This document shows positions 15,541 to 23,952 of a stretch of DNA of 52,360 bases, piece after piece. The notes beneath the pieces were generated by a model. That model did no database searches and had not been told where the DNA came from. It saw nothing but the letters and a program-made list of their open reading frames with translations. Location: positions 1-52,360 of the forward strand of contig RDXM01000129.1 of the NCBI GenBank assembly GCA_004292595.1, in the 5' to 3' direction. How positions within the stretch are numbered: the first letter of the stretch is position 1; each line of letters starts with the position of its first letter. The stretch comes from Candidatus Kapaibacterium sp. GTDB taxonomy: Bacteria; Bacteroidota; Ignavibacteria; Kapaibacteriales; UBA4661. The position numbers and the translations under genes were made by a program.

Positions 15541-18500
15541 ATGCCTGAATTCATCCACCTCCACAACCACACCCACTATTCCCTCCTGGACGGCGCAGCC
15601 ACACCCGAAACACTGCTCAAAGCCGCTTCCGCACAGGGACACACAGCCGTCGCGCTCACCGACCACGGCGTGATGTTTGGCACCTTCGAGTTTTACAAAA
15701 AAGCGAAGAAGTACAATATCAAGCCCATTCTGGGCTGCGAACTCTACATCGCCGCCGGAAGCCGTTTTGACAAGACTTCGGGCAAAACGAAAACCAAAAA
15801 TTACTATCACCTCATTGCGCTCGCCAAAAACAACAAAGGCTACGAAAACCTGATGAAACTGAGTTCCATCGGGCATACCGAAGGCTTTTACTACAAGCCG
15901 CGCATTGACAAGGAAGTTTTGGAGCGGCATAGCGAGGGCTTAGTCATTACCTCTGCTTGCGTGGGCGGCGTGTTGGGAGCGCATTTGGTGAATCACGACT
16001 ACGACAAAGCCCGCGAGGAAGCCGTTTGGTACAAAGAACGCTTTGGGGATGATTTCTATGTGGAAGTACAAAATCACTTCATTGACCTCGACAAGCCGCT
16101 TTTGGAATATGCTCCAAAACTGGCGCAGGAACTGGGCTTGAAGCTGGTTGCCACGAATGATTGTCATTACATCAAGCAAGAACACGCCACCGCGCACAAT
16201 GTCCACCTCTACATCAAGGATGCAAGCCAAGCAAATGCCGGAACGCTTGATGTGATGCGCCTTCGCTACGGCACACCCGAATATTATTTCAAAACCGCCG
16301 ACCAAATGGCGGATTTGCTAGGGCATCTGCCGGGCGCGATTGAAAATACGCTTGAAATTGCCGAAAAATGCAACGTCAATCTCAAGACCGATTTGTATAT
16401 GCCGGAGTTCCCGATTCCTGCGGATTCCAAGGCGACCAACCTTGATGAATTCATGGAGGAACTCACCTTCAAAGGCATTGAAAAACGCTACAAGGTTGAT
16501 GATTACAGCAAAGCCACCGATGCCGTCAGGGAGCGCACCGAATTTGAACTCGGCGTTATCAAAAAAATGGGATTCGCGGGGTACTTTCTCATTGTGCAAG
16601 ATTTCATCAATGCGGCGAGGGAAATGGGCGTGAGCGTGGGTCCCGGACGTGGCTCTGCTGCTGGTTCGCTGGTGGCGTATGCTCTGGGAATTACCAACGT
16701 AGATCCGCTTCAATACGACCTTCTTTTTGAGCGATTTTTGAACCCCGACCGCGTGTCCATGCCCGATATTGACGTGGATTTCAACGACGAAAAGCGTGAA
16801 CAGGTCATTCAGTACGTCCGCGATAAATACGGCGAAAATTCCGTTGCACAGATTATCACCTTCGGAACGCTTTCCACGAAAGCCGTCATCAAAGACGTGG
16901 CGAGGGTTCTGGGGATTCCGCTTGCAACGGTGGATCAAATCACCAAGCCCATTCCGACGATTTTGGGCAAAGTTACACCGCTCAAAGAAGCACTCGAACT
17001 GCCCGAACTGCGCTGGGTGAAGGAGTCCGACGACCCCAAAATCAAGCAGCTTATTGAGTACGCATCCGTGCTGGAAGGTTTTGCCCGCAACTCCTCTATC
17101 CATGCGGCTGGCGTGGTAATTGCGCCCGGCGATATTTCGCAATATGTGCCGCTTTATAAGTCTGATTCTGGGCTGGCAACGCAGTACAATATGAAAGATT
17201 TGGAGGACGCGGGGCTGCTTAAAATGGACTTCCTGGGGCTTCGGACGCTTTCAATTATTGACAATACGGTCGCAATGATTGAACGAAATCACGGCGTAAA
17301 AGTGGATGTGGATGCGCTGGATTTGTTCGACAAAAAAACCTACGCCATGCTCAGTGCGGGCAAGACGACAGGCGTGTTTCAGTTTGAATCCGAGCCGATG
17401 CAGAAGTATTTGAAAATGCTCAAACCCACGAGTCTTGAGGATTTGACTGCTATGAACGCGCTCTACCGTCCGGGTCCGATGGATAACATTCCCGATTTCT
17501 GCGACCGCAAGCAAGGCAAACAGGCAATTACGCTGCTGCACCAGCTCATGGAGCCGTCTCTGCGACCCACCTACGGCATTATCGTCTATCAGGAACAGGT
17601 GATGCAACTTGTGCGGGATTTGGCAGGTTTTTCGCTCGCGCAAGCCGATATTATGCGGCGAGCGATGGGCAAAAAAGATGCAAAACTGATGCAAGAGCAA
17701 AAGGTTTTATTCGTCGAAGGAGCGCAGAAAAACGACATTGGCGAAAAGTTGGCAGGGGAAATTTTCGATTTGATTTTGAAGTTTGCCAGCTATGGTTTCA
17801 ATAAGTCCCACGCTCTTGCGTACTCGTATTTGGCGTTTCAAACGGCGTGGCTGAAGGCGCATTATCCCGCAGAATTTTTGGCAGCGAACATGACGGCAGA
17901 GCTTGGAAACCTTGATAAAATCGTGGGTTTGATTGACGAAGCAAAGTATTTCGGCATCGAAGTTTTGCCACCCGATGTGAATGAATCGTTTGCAAGTTTT
18001 ACAGCAATTCCCCAAAAACCAAGCAGTAATGAGCCTTCTGACAGCGAAACTCAACACTCAACACTTAGCACTCAACACTCCGCAGGAAAGATTCGCTTCG
18101 GTCTCGCTGCCATCAAAAATGTGGGCGAAGGAGCGGTCGAGAGTATCATCAAAGCAAGGAATGAAGCGGCTTTTGCGTCGTTCTTTGATTTCGCCAAGCG
18201 CGTGGACACGAAGGCAGTAAACAAGCGGGCTTTGGAGGCATTAGTCTGTGCGGGCGGCTTCGATTCCCAGAACTTGGGACATCGCGCCCAGCTTTTCCAC
18301 GCCATTGACGATGCAATCCGTTTTGGCAATGCGCAGAGCAATCAAGAGGATAACGGCATGGACAGCCTTTTTGGAGCGGCAGATGTTGTTGCGGTTTCAG
18401 AACCAAAACTGCCCCAAGTGCAGGCGTGGAGCTACTTCGAGCAGCTCAAACGTGAAAAAGAATTTTTGAATTTCTACGTGAGCGGACACCCGCTCGAACG

Positions 18501-19086
18501 CTACCGCCCGCACGTGGAGGCATTTGCGACGCTGCAATTGGGACAAAAAAACAGCCCGCTTATCGGCAAAAATGTCCGTGCGTGCGGCATTGTTGCTGGT
18601 ATTCGGCAGAAATTAGATAAAAAAGAACAGTCTATTGCGTTTGTGCAAATCGAAGATTTTTCGGGCAAAGCAGAGTGTATTTTTTGGAGCGATTCCTTTG
18701 CAAAATTCCGTCATCTGCTCGTGGAGGACGCAATCATCATGGTTTCGGGGAAATCGCAAATTGACGGCTCGGATTCGCTGAAAATTGTGGTAGATGATAT
18801 TTTTCCCGTGAGCGAAGCAGCGACGCGCTTTGCCAAGGGCGTAAAAGTTATCACCTCGCGCCAGCGCACCAAACCTGAGCATATCCAAAAGGCACGAGAG
18901 CTGATGAATGCTCATCCGGGTAAGATGGAAGTCGTCTTTTCGGTGTTTGATGAAAACGCTGAAGACCGTACCAAACCTTGCGCCATGTACCGCGCAAAGG
19001 ATTTTCGATTTTCTCCCGATGATACGACAATCGAAGCACTGATGCGGCTTTTTGGGCATAAGCAAGTGAAGTTTTGGACGGAGTAA
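15541..19086 (+). CDS. dnaE: DNA polymerase III alpha subunit
   Basis: 1181 residues, the normal length for DnaE1. The N-terminal PHP domain begins HLHNHTHYSLLDGA (residues 6-19) and continues ALTDHGVMFG. The catalytic palm has PGRGSAAGSLVAYAL and PDIDVDF (about 408-414, two metal-binding Asp). Fingers, a helix-hairpin-helix region (IRFGLAAIKNVGEGA) and an OB fold (VQIEDFSGKAECIFW) follow. It replicates the chromosome. The intact gene starts 8 nt after the nuclease gene; its native upstream region is displaced to 11038-11168 (and an older copy at 8281), so its transcription now probably depends on the module 2 operon. Confidence 0.97.
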   Translation: MPEFIHLHNHTHYSLLDGAATPETLLKAASAQGHTAVALTDHGVMFGTFEFYKKAKKYNIKPILGCELYIAAGSRFDKTSGKTKTKNYYHLIALAKNNKGYENLMKLSSIGHTEGFYYKPRIDKEVLERHSEGLVITSACVGGVLGAHLVNHDYDKAREEAVWYKERFGDDFYVEVQNHFIDLDKPLLEYAPKLAQELGLKLVATNDCHYIKQEHATAHNVHLYIKDASQANAGTLDVMRLRYGTPEYYFKTADQMADLLGHLPGAIENTLEIAEKCNVNLKTDLYMPEFPIPADSKATNLDEFMEELTFKGIEKRYKVDDYSKATDAVRERTEFELGVIKKMGFAGYFLIVQDFINAAREMGVSVGPGRGSAAGSLVAYALGITNVDPLQYDLLFERFLNPDRVSMPDIDVDFNDEKREQVIQYVRDKYGENSVAQIITFGTLSTKAVIKDVARVLGIPLATVDQITKPIPTILGKVTPLKEALELPELRWVKESDDPKIKQLIEYASVLEGFARNSSIHAAGVVIAPGDISQYVPLYKSDSGLATQYNMKDLEDAGLLKMDFLGLRTLSIIDNTVAMIERNHGVKVDVDALDLFDKKTYAMLSAGKTTGVFQFESEPMQKYLKMLKPTSLEDLTAMNALYRPGPMDNIPDFCDRKQGKQAITLLHQLMEPSLRPTYGIIVYQEQVMQLVRDLAGFSLAQADIMRRAMGKKDAKLMQEQKVLFVEGAQKNDIGEKLAGEIFDLILKFASYGFNKSHALAYSYLAFQTAWLKAHYPAEFLAANMTAELGNLDKIVGLIDEAKYFGIEVLPPDVNESFASFTAIPQKPSSNEPSDSETQHSTLSTQHSAGKIRFGLAAIKNVGEGAVESIIKARNEAAFASFFDFAKRVDTKAVNKRALEALVCAGGFDSQNLGHRAQLFHAIDDAIRFGNAQSNQEDNGMDSLFGAADVVAVSEPKLPQVQAWSYFEQLKREKEFLNFYVSGHPLERYRPHVEAFATLQLGQKNSPLIGKNVRACGIVAGIRQKLDKKEQSIAFVQIEDFSGKAECIFWSDSFAKFRHLLVEDAIIMVSGKSQIDGSDSLKIVVDDIFPVSEAATRFAKGVKVITSRQRTKPEHIQKARELMNAHPGKMEVVFSVFDENAEDRTKPCAMYRAKDFRFSPDDTTIEALMRLFGHKQVKFWTE

Positions 19087-19225
19087 GAACGGTTTTGCCT
19101 ATTGCACTGCGTACTATGTGATGTGTGCGTGCCTCTCAGTTACTACACCCAACGCGAAGGAGTGCTTACAAGCAACTACAAGCACAGGCAGCATCGCTCC
19201 CAAGACGACAAAGCCAACTTCCGCG

Positions 19226-19498
19226 GGTCGTGTCCTAAAAGTGTTGCTTTCGAGTATTGATTCTGATAGTGTCGTTGGAAATTGCGTTTGCAGCATTGGC
19301 AATAGTACCGTTGTTGGTAGATATTGCTTTTTCCGTTGAGTTTTATCTTTTCGCTGTTGCAATCAGGACAGCGGACGAGAATGATTTCTGTACAAACCAT
19401 GTCAGAAAACTACGCCGTTTTCCTGACTTTTTTGTGCTTTCTTTTCATGCCTAGAAATAGGCTTGAATACTACATAGCAACACTTTTAGGATACGACC
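19226..19498 (-). mobile_element. MITE derived from an IS1-like element
   Basis: A 273-bp element bounded by inverted repeats of about 22 bp (outer end GGTCGTRTCCTAAAAGTGTT), 19226-19247 and 19477-19498, with one mismatch. On the minus strand it keeps only the start of an InsA-like transposase frame from 19400: an N-terminal zinc ribbon (CPDCNSEKIKLNG ... YYCQCCKRNF), which then runs into the terminal repeat. It has no catalytic domain, so it could move only with help in trans. No clear target-site duplication is visible. The 139 bp between dnaE and the element (19087-19225) contain nothing I recognise. Confidence 0.75.
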
Positions 19499-20235
19499 GT
19501 TTCTACAGCAAGCGTCAGTAATCTTGACCAGCTGCAAACATATTTTTGGCGTGTGCATGGCGTAAACTCACGCGGTGCGGGCGCGTGGTCAAGCACGGTA
19601 ACGTTTACGACGATTCCGCCGAATGTTTTGTTTACGCTTTCGCGCACGGAATTTGGTACGGTCGCCCGCTTGGATACGAGTGCGCAGACGATGACCTTGC
19701 AAAATGTGAGTTCTGCATCAATCGTTGTGGAGCGCGTTGTGGTAGATTCTAGCCATTTTTCTCTGGCAACACTCGCAACGACGCGCCTTCTGCCGCAAGC
19801 AAGTCTGCGCATTCCCGCACTCTTTTTCCCGCAGCGTTTGGGTGTGTTGCAAAGTAGTGTTCGTGTGGAATATCGCACAGAAGCAAGCAATGGTGTGCTT
19901 TCTGGGGTGCAAGGCGTATCCTTGAGCAATCGTCTTGTAGGAACGGGTCTGGGCTTGAAAGTTCTTGCACCAAACTTCGACACGGTGCTGGTCGGTCAAA
20001 CCCGCATCGTTCCTGCGTTTGTTATCAATCGCAGTTTTCATTCAGCATTGCTCAATCAAATGACGATCAGCTCTTTGGACAGTGCGTACGATTTTGTGTC
20101 GGATATTGACAACAAGGGCGTGGAGAATATAGCATGGAAGCAGCATTGGTGCGGACATTGCCGAGCGGGGCGTATATGCTGCGTTTGCAGACGGCGGGCG
20201 TAGTCAAGACGGTCAGGGTGAATGTCGTGCGATAG
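19499..20235 (+). pseudogene. Broken type IX-secreted protein: Fn3 end, anchor-D-like domain, sorting-signal tail
   Basis: The frame enters directly from the MITE end without a start codon. It reads as the end of a fibronectin type III domain (QLQTYFWRVHGVNSRGAGAW), then an Ig-like 'choice-of-anchor' type domain (LSRTEFGTVARLDTSAQ... LQNVSSASIVVERV). Near 20130 the frame is lost. In another frame from 20134 to a stop at 20233-20235 a typical Por sorting-signal end is seen (LPSGAYMLRLQTAGVVKTV). The 5' part is missing, probably lost on MITE insertion, and at least one further deletion or frameshift has occurred. The ancestral product would have been a secreted surface protein. Confidence 0.75.
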
Positions 20236-20282
20236 AGCGACGAGGCTAGAAGTATGGTTTATTAGGTGTGGTTTGCTGTCTG

Positions 20283-20307
20283 AGGTGAACTGCACCTGTT
20301 TTTTTTT
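20283..20307 (+). terminator. Weak rho-independent terminator-like hairpin
   Basis: AGGTG-AACTG-CACCT followed by G and nine T. The stem is only 5 bp but the T-run is strong. It lies 48 bp after the pseudogene stop. Confidence 0.45.
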
Positions 20308-20455
20308 GCCTCATCATACCGTTAGGAAATATTCTGCAAGGTGTGTATTTTGCTGAATGAATCACGCCCAACATAGTTGTTACGCGGCGTGTGGCGGTAA
20401 TGATTGGTGTGTTATCGCCGAAAAAAGGGGATTTTTTCACATTTCATACTTTGCT

Positions 20456-23400
20456 ATGAACACTCGCATCGTTCTTGCTTTGAGCATTCTTGTCTGTTTC
20501 TTGAATATCTCTGCGGTACAGGGACTATCTGCTGCCACTTGTCCAACGGTGGTCTTTACCGCTTCGCAAGGAACATTTTCCAGCCCGCCATCCTCACAAG
20601 GGGATATTCACTATGATTCGCAGTTGAATTGCCGATGGTTGCTGCAAGCAGCAGGGGCGCAGCAGATTCGCCTGTGGTTCACCGACTTTGCAACCGAAGA
20701 AAACCGCGACGTGGTCCGCATTTATGACGGTGCAGACACAACCGCACCGCTCCTTGCTGAATTGAGCGGCAATACGGTCGATGCGGCGCAATCAGTGGTG
20801 TCGTCGGGGGGACAGATGCTTGTTGTGTTTATCAGCGATAATCTCAAAAATATTGACACTGATTTCGGCTGGAAAGCACAATATATCTCGTCTCCCGTAC
20901 GAAGTTTTTTACGCATCAGCCCCGATAACATTGACTTTGGCGTTGTGACGCTCGGGAAAATTGCACCTCTCAAATCCTGCACCGTTACTGGACTGCGCCT
21001 TACCGAAGATATTCGCCTTGCCGCACCGCGTGGATATTTGCTCGCGCTTCAGGCAGCAGGACCCTTTTCCGATACGCTCACCGTGCCTGTCACAAACCGT
21101 GATTCCATCTCGTTTTCGTTGTTTATTCAATTCGCGCCTCCCGTCGTTGGTGATTTCGATAGGCGAATTTCAGCGACAAGCCGCACGGCATTTGGTATTG
21201 TTGCTGCACAGGGCATTGCGCCAGCCGCAATTTATTGGGAGCCGATGACTGGTCCCTACACCGCGTCAATCCTCAGTATGGCAGGTGATGTGAACGATGA
21301 TGTTTTTGTTGGAACGCATAATGGCGTGTACCGCTCAAATACAAACGGTCATGCGTGGATTCAAAGCAATGACGGCTTGAATAACGGCGCGGCGCAGACC
21401 GTGAACGGCATAACGGTGCTGGGTGAAGAGGTGTTTATTGCTACGGAAGATGGTGTATACAAATCAGACGATGCAGGAAAGTCGTGGAAACCGCGTGGCA
21501 ACGGCTGTCCGAAGTTTGTCCATACAATTATCAGCAAAGGCGATACCTTACTTGCTGGAACAGACGAAGGTATTTTTCGCTCAACGGATGATGGTGCGCT
21601 CTGGAAGCCGCTTAATAACGGCATTCCTGCACGTACCGACATTACCGCGCTCTTTATTTCAGATTTTATTACATATGCCGCAACGAGCGACTCGCTGCTG
21701 TATCGCTCGACAAATCACGGCGAGATGTGGACGCTGGATGCAGGTTTCCCCAAAGAACGCATCGATTGTTTTGCGCGGCATAAAACCGTGATTCTGGCAG
21801 GTACGCAGAACGCGTGGATTTATCGCAGTGATAGCCTAAGTGCGTGGAAAAAGTTGGACAAACCTGAAAATGTCGAGGAAGGCTGGCAAACTGTGCTTTC
21901 GATGACAACCGACAAAGACGGCGTATTTTATGCAGGAACTGAAGGCGGTGTGCTGCGCTCTGGTGACGACGGCAAAACGTGGGAACTGCGCAACAAAGGG
22001 CTTACTGAACCGATTGTAACCGCATTGATTGTCGAAGGAACGGACATCTATGCTGGAACCGATGCAGGTGTATTTGTTTCGGAAAACAAGGCTGCATCGT
22101 GGCGCGAAGCAAATACGCTGCTTACGGGCGCAATCGTGACCGATATGCAAGAGCATCGAGGATTGATTTTTGCGGCAACATCAGGAAGCGGCGCGTACCG
22201 AACACCCGACAACGGCGCGACGTGGCTTGCCTCCGATGCTGGCTTGCAGGCTCGGTATTTGCGCGGGTTTGCCTCGCGTGGTAAGGATTTGTACGTGGCT
22301 GCGTATGATGAATACAATCCCGCCAATCCGAATATTACCACGCCGGGCATCTATCGCTCGAACAATAATGGTACGTCGTGGACGGCTGTTCTCATAGATA
22401 CGGTGCGGGATGCAGGCGGAAAAATCAAAACACTTCATCCATTTCATTCTATCATCGTTACAGGCTCAGGAACACTTGTTGCAGGTGGCGATGACGGCAT
22501 TGTTGCTCGCTCGGTGAATGGTGGCGTTTCGTGGACAAAAACGACGATTGTTCCGCTTGGGTCAAAAACAATGCCGTCGGTAACGACAATGATTGTCGGA
22601 CTTGAAAATGCCTTGTTCGCAGGGACAATCGGCGGCGGCGTGTTTCGCTCCGACGACGACGGACTGAGTTGGCGACGAGTGCTGGGCGATGAACGTGGTT
22701 TCCCGCCGTCGGTGTTGCGCGTGAATCATCTTATCCGCGAGCAAACGGCTATTTTCGCGGCGACCGATGCAGGAATGTACCGTAGTTTGAGCAATGGTTT
22801 GTCGTGGTTGCGCCTCAATTTTCCCGATTCTTCTTTTGCCATTTCCGATACCGTTTTGCCGCAAGCAATCATCGCTATTGGCGGGGCATTGTACGCCGGG
22901 ACGAATGCGCACGGCGTTTGGCGGTCGCTGAATGACGGAATATCGTGGGAGCGCACCAACGAGGGATTGAGCGACGATGCGGATGTTACCTCGTTTGCAG
23001 CAGCTGGAACGTCCGATTTGTACCTTGGGATGCATGGCGGAGTCATCCATCGAACATCACTTCAAAGCTCGGTCAATTCTGCACGGGCATTTTTGGAAAT
23101 TCCCGACAATCTCACCGCAAAGCCTGGCGACGAAATAGAAATTCCCATAATTTTGAAAAGCATTCAATCGCCACCCGCGAATATTCGCTCCATCAAAGCG
23201 CGGTGCATTCTTCGCTTCAATGCTGCCTTGCTCGACCCTGGACCCGCGCTGCGGCAAGAAGCTGTCGTGAACGGTGAACGCCTTATTCCGCTTACCTTCG
23301 ACTTGCGCCCCAATGCTGGAACCGCGCTGACCACCTTGCGTTTTCGTGCGCGTTTGGGCGATGCCATAGCTACACCACTTTTGCTCACAAATTTGAGTGC

Positions 23401-23755
23401 CGATGGGGTAATTCTGCTTGCTCCGAAGCCAGGAATTATGACGCTTGCAGGGCTTTCCTACGCTGGCGGCGCACGGCTCTTTAGCTCGTCGCGCGCACCC
23501 GTACTTGCCACGACCGCGCCGAATCCAACGTCCGATAATGCTATTGTCCGCTACACGCTCAAGGAAACAAATGATGTACGGCTTACGCTGGTTAATGTTT
23601 TTGGGGAAACCGTACAGACGCTTGTTGTGAAGCGGCTTTTGCCGGGCGATTACGAAATGAATATTTCGACCGACGAGCTTCCGACAGGGGCGTATTTCCT
23701 TGTCTTGGAGACCGCATCGCACCGCGTTTCTCAGCCAATTCGTGTTCTGAAATAA
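20456..23755 (+). CDS. Large type IX-secreted protein: CUB-like, BNR/YCF48-like repeats, sorting domain
   Basis: 1099 residues from the ATG at 20456, chosen because a signal peptide follows at once (IVLALSILVCFLNISAVQG); the frame is open 33 codons earlier. A CUB-like domain with CP...NCRW and RIYDGADTTAPLLAEL covers about 28-145. A long array of propeller-type repeats (VYKSDDAGKSWKPRGNG, IFRSTDDGALWKPLNNG and similar) covers about 270-880. A cohesin-like segment (IPDNLTAKPGDEIEIPIILK) follows, then a C-terminal Por sorting domain of about 85 residues (APNPTSDNAIVRYTL ... LPTGAYFLVLET). It is exported and probably surface-attached or released; ligand unknown. The N-terminal CUB resemblance is the least certain part. 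Confidence 0.88.
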   Translation: MNTRIVLALSILVCFLNISAVQGLSAATCPTVVFTASQGTFSSPPSSQGDIHYDSQLNCRWLLQAAGAQQIRLWFTDFATEENRDVVRIYDGADTTAPLLAELSGNTVDAAQSVVSSGGQMLVVFISDNLKNIDTDFGWKAQYISSPVRSFLRISPDNIDFGVVTLGKIAPLKSCTVTGLRLTEDIRLAAPRGYLLALQAAGPFSDTLTVPVTNRDSISFSLFIQFAPPVVGDFDRRISATSRTAFGIVAAQGIAPAAIYWEPMTGPYTASILSMAGDVNDDVFVGTHNGVYRSNTNGHAWIQSNDGLNNGAAQTVNGITVLGEEVFIATEDGVYKSDDAGKSWKPRGNGCPKFVHTIISKGDTLLAGTDEGIFRSTDDGALWKPLNNGIPARTDITALFISDFITYAATSDSLLYRSTNHGEMWTLDAGFPKERIDCFARHKTVILAGTQNAWIYRSDSLSAWKKLDKPENVEEGWQTVLSMTTDKDGVFYAGTEGGVLRSGDDGKTWELRNKGLTEPIVTALIVEGTDIYAGTDAGVFVSENKAASWREANTLLTGAIVTDMQEHRGLIFAATSGSGAYRTPDNGATWLASDAGLQARYLRGFASRGKDLYVAAYDEYNPANPNITTPGIYRSNNNGTSWTAVLIDTVRDAGGKIKTLHPFHSIIVTGSGTLVAGGDDGIVARSVNGGVSWTKTTIVPLGSKTMPSVTTMIVGLENALFAGTIGGGVFRSDDDGLSWRRVLGDERGFPPSVLRVNHLIREQTAIFAATDAGMYRSLSNGLSWLRLNFPDSSFAISDTVLPQAIIAIGGALYAGTNAHGVWRSLNDGISWERTNEGLSDDADVTSFAAAGTSDLYLGMHGGVIHRTSLQSSVNSARAFLEIPDNLTAKPGDEIEIPIILKSIQSPPANIRSIKARCILRFNAALLDPGPALRQEAVVNGERLIPLTFDLRPNAGTALTTLRFRARLGDAIATPLLLTNLSADGVILLAPKPGIMTLAGLSYAGGARLFSSSRAPVLATTAPNPTSDNAIVRYTLKETNDVRLTLVNVFGETVQTLVVKRLLPGDYEMNISTDELPTGAYFLVLETASHRVSQPIRVLK

Positions 23756-23792
23756 TTTGTATCTGCTCAGGTTGTGATTTTTTTTGGACGCA

Positions 23793-23882
23793 GATGAAGA
23801 TGATTGAATGGATGAAAATGATATGTGAACGTTTGGTATGTTTCGCTCTTTTATCATCTTCATCCATTCAATCATCTTCATC
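23793..23882. repeat. 30-bp hyphenated inverted repeat
   Basis: Arms at 23793-23822 and 23853-23882 are complementary with one mismatch (core GATGAAGATGATTGAATGGA), separated by 30 bp. It lies between two genes on the same strand, 38 bp after the secreted-protein stop, so it could end transcription or protect the mRNA, but no T-run follows. Confidence 0.8.
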
Positions 23883-23952
23883 ACCGTCCCATCTTCATTG
23901 TTGATGCCTGACTGGTTCAGTTTCCCCTTTTTTAGTATATCACATCTCGGCT

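Noticed and set aside
19118-19339. 73-codon plus-strand frame after dnaE
   Set aside because: It runs across the MITE boundary and has no family resemblance.
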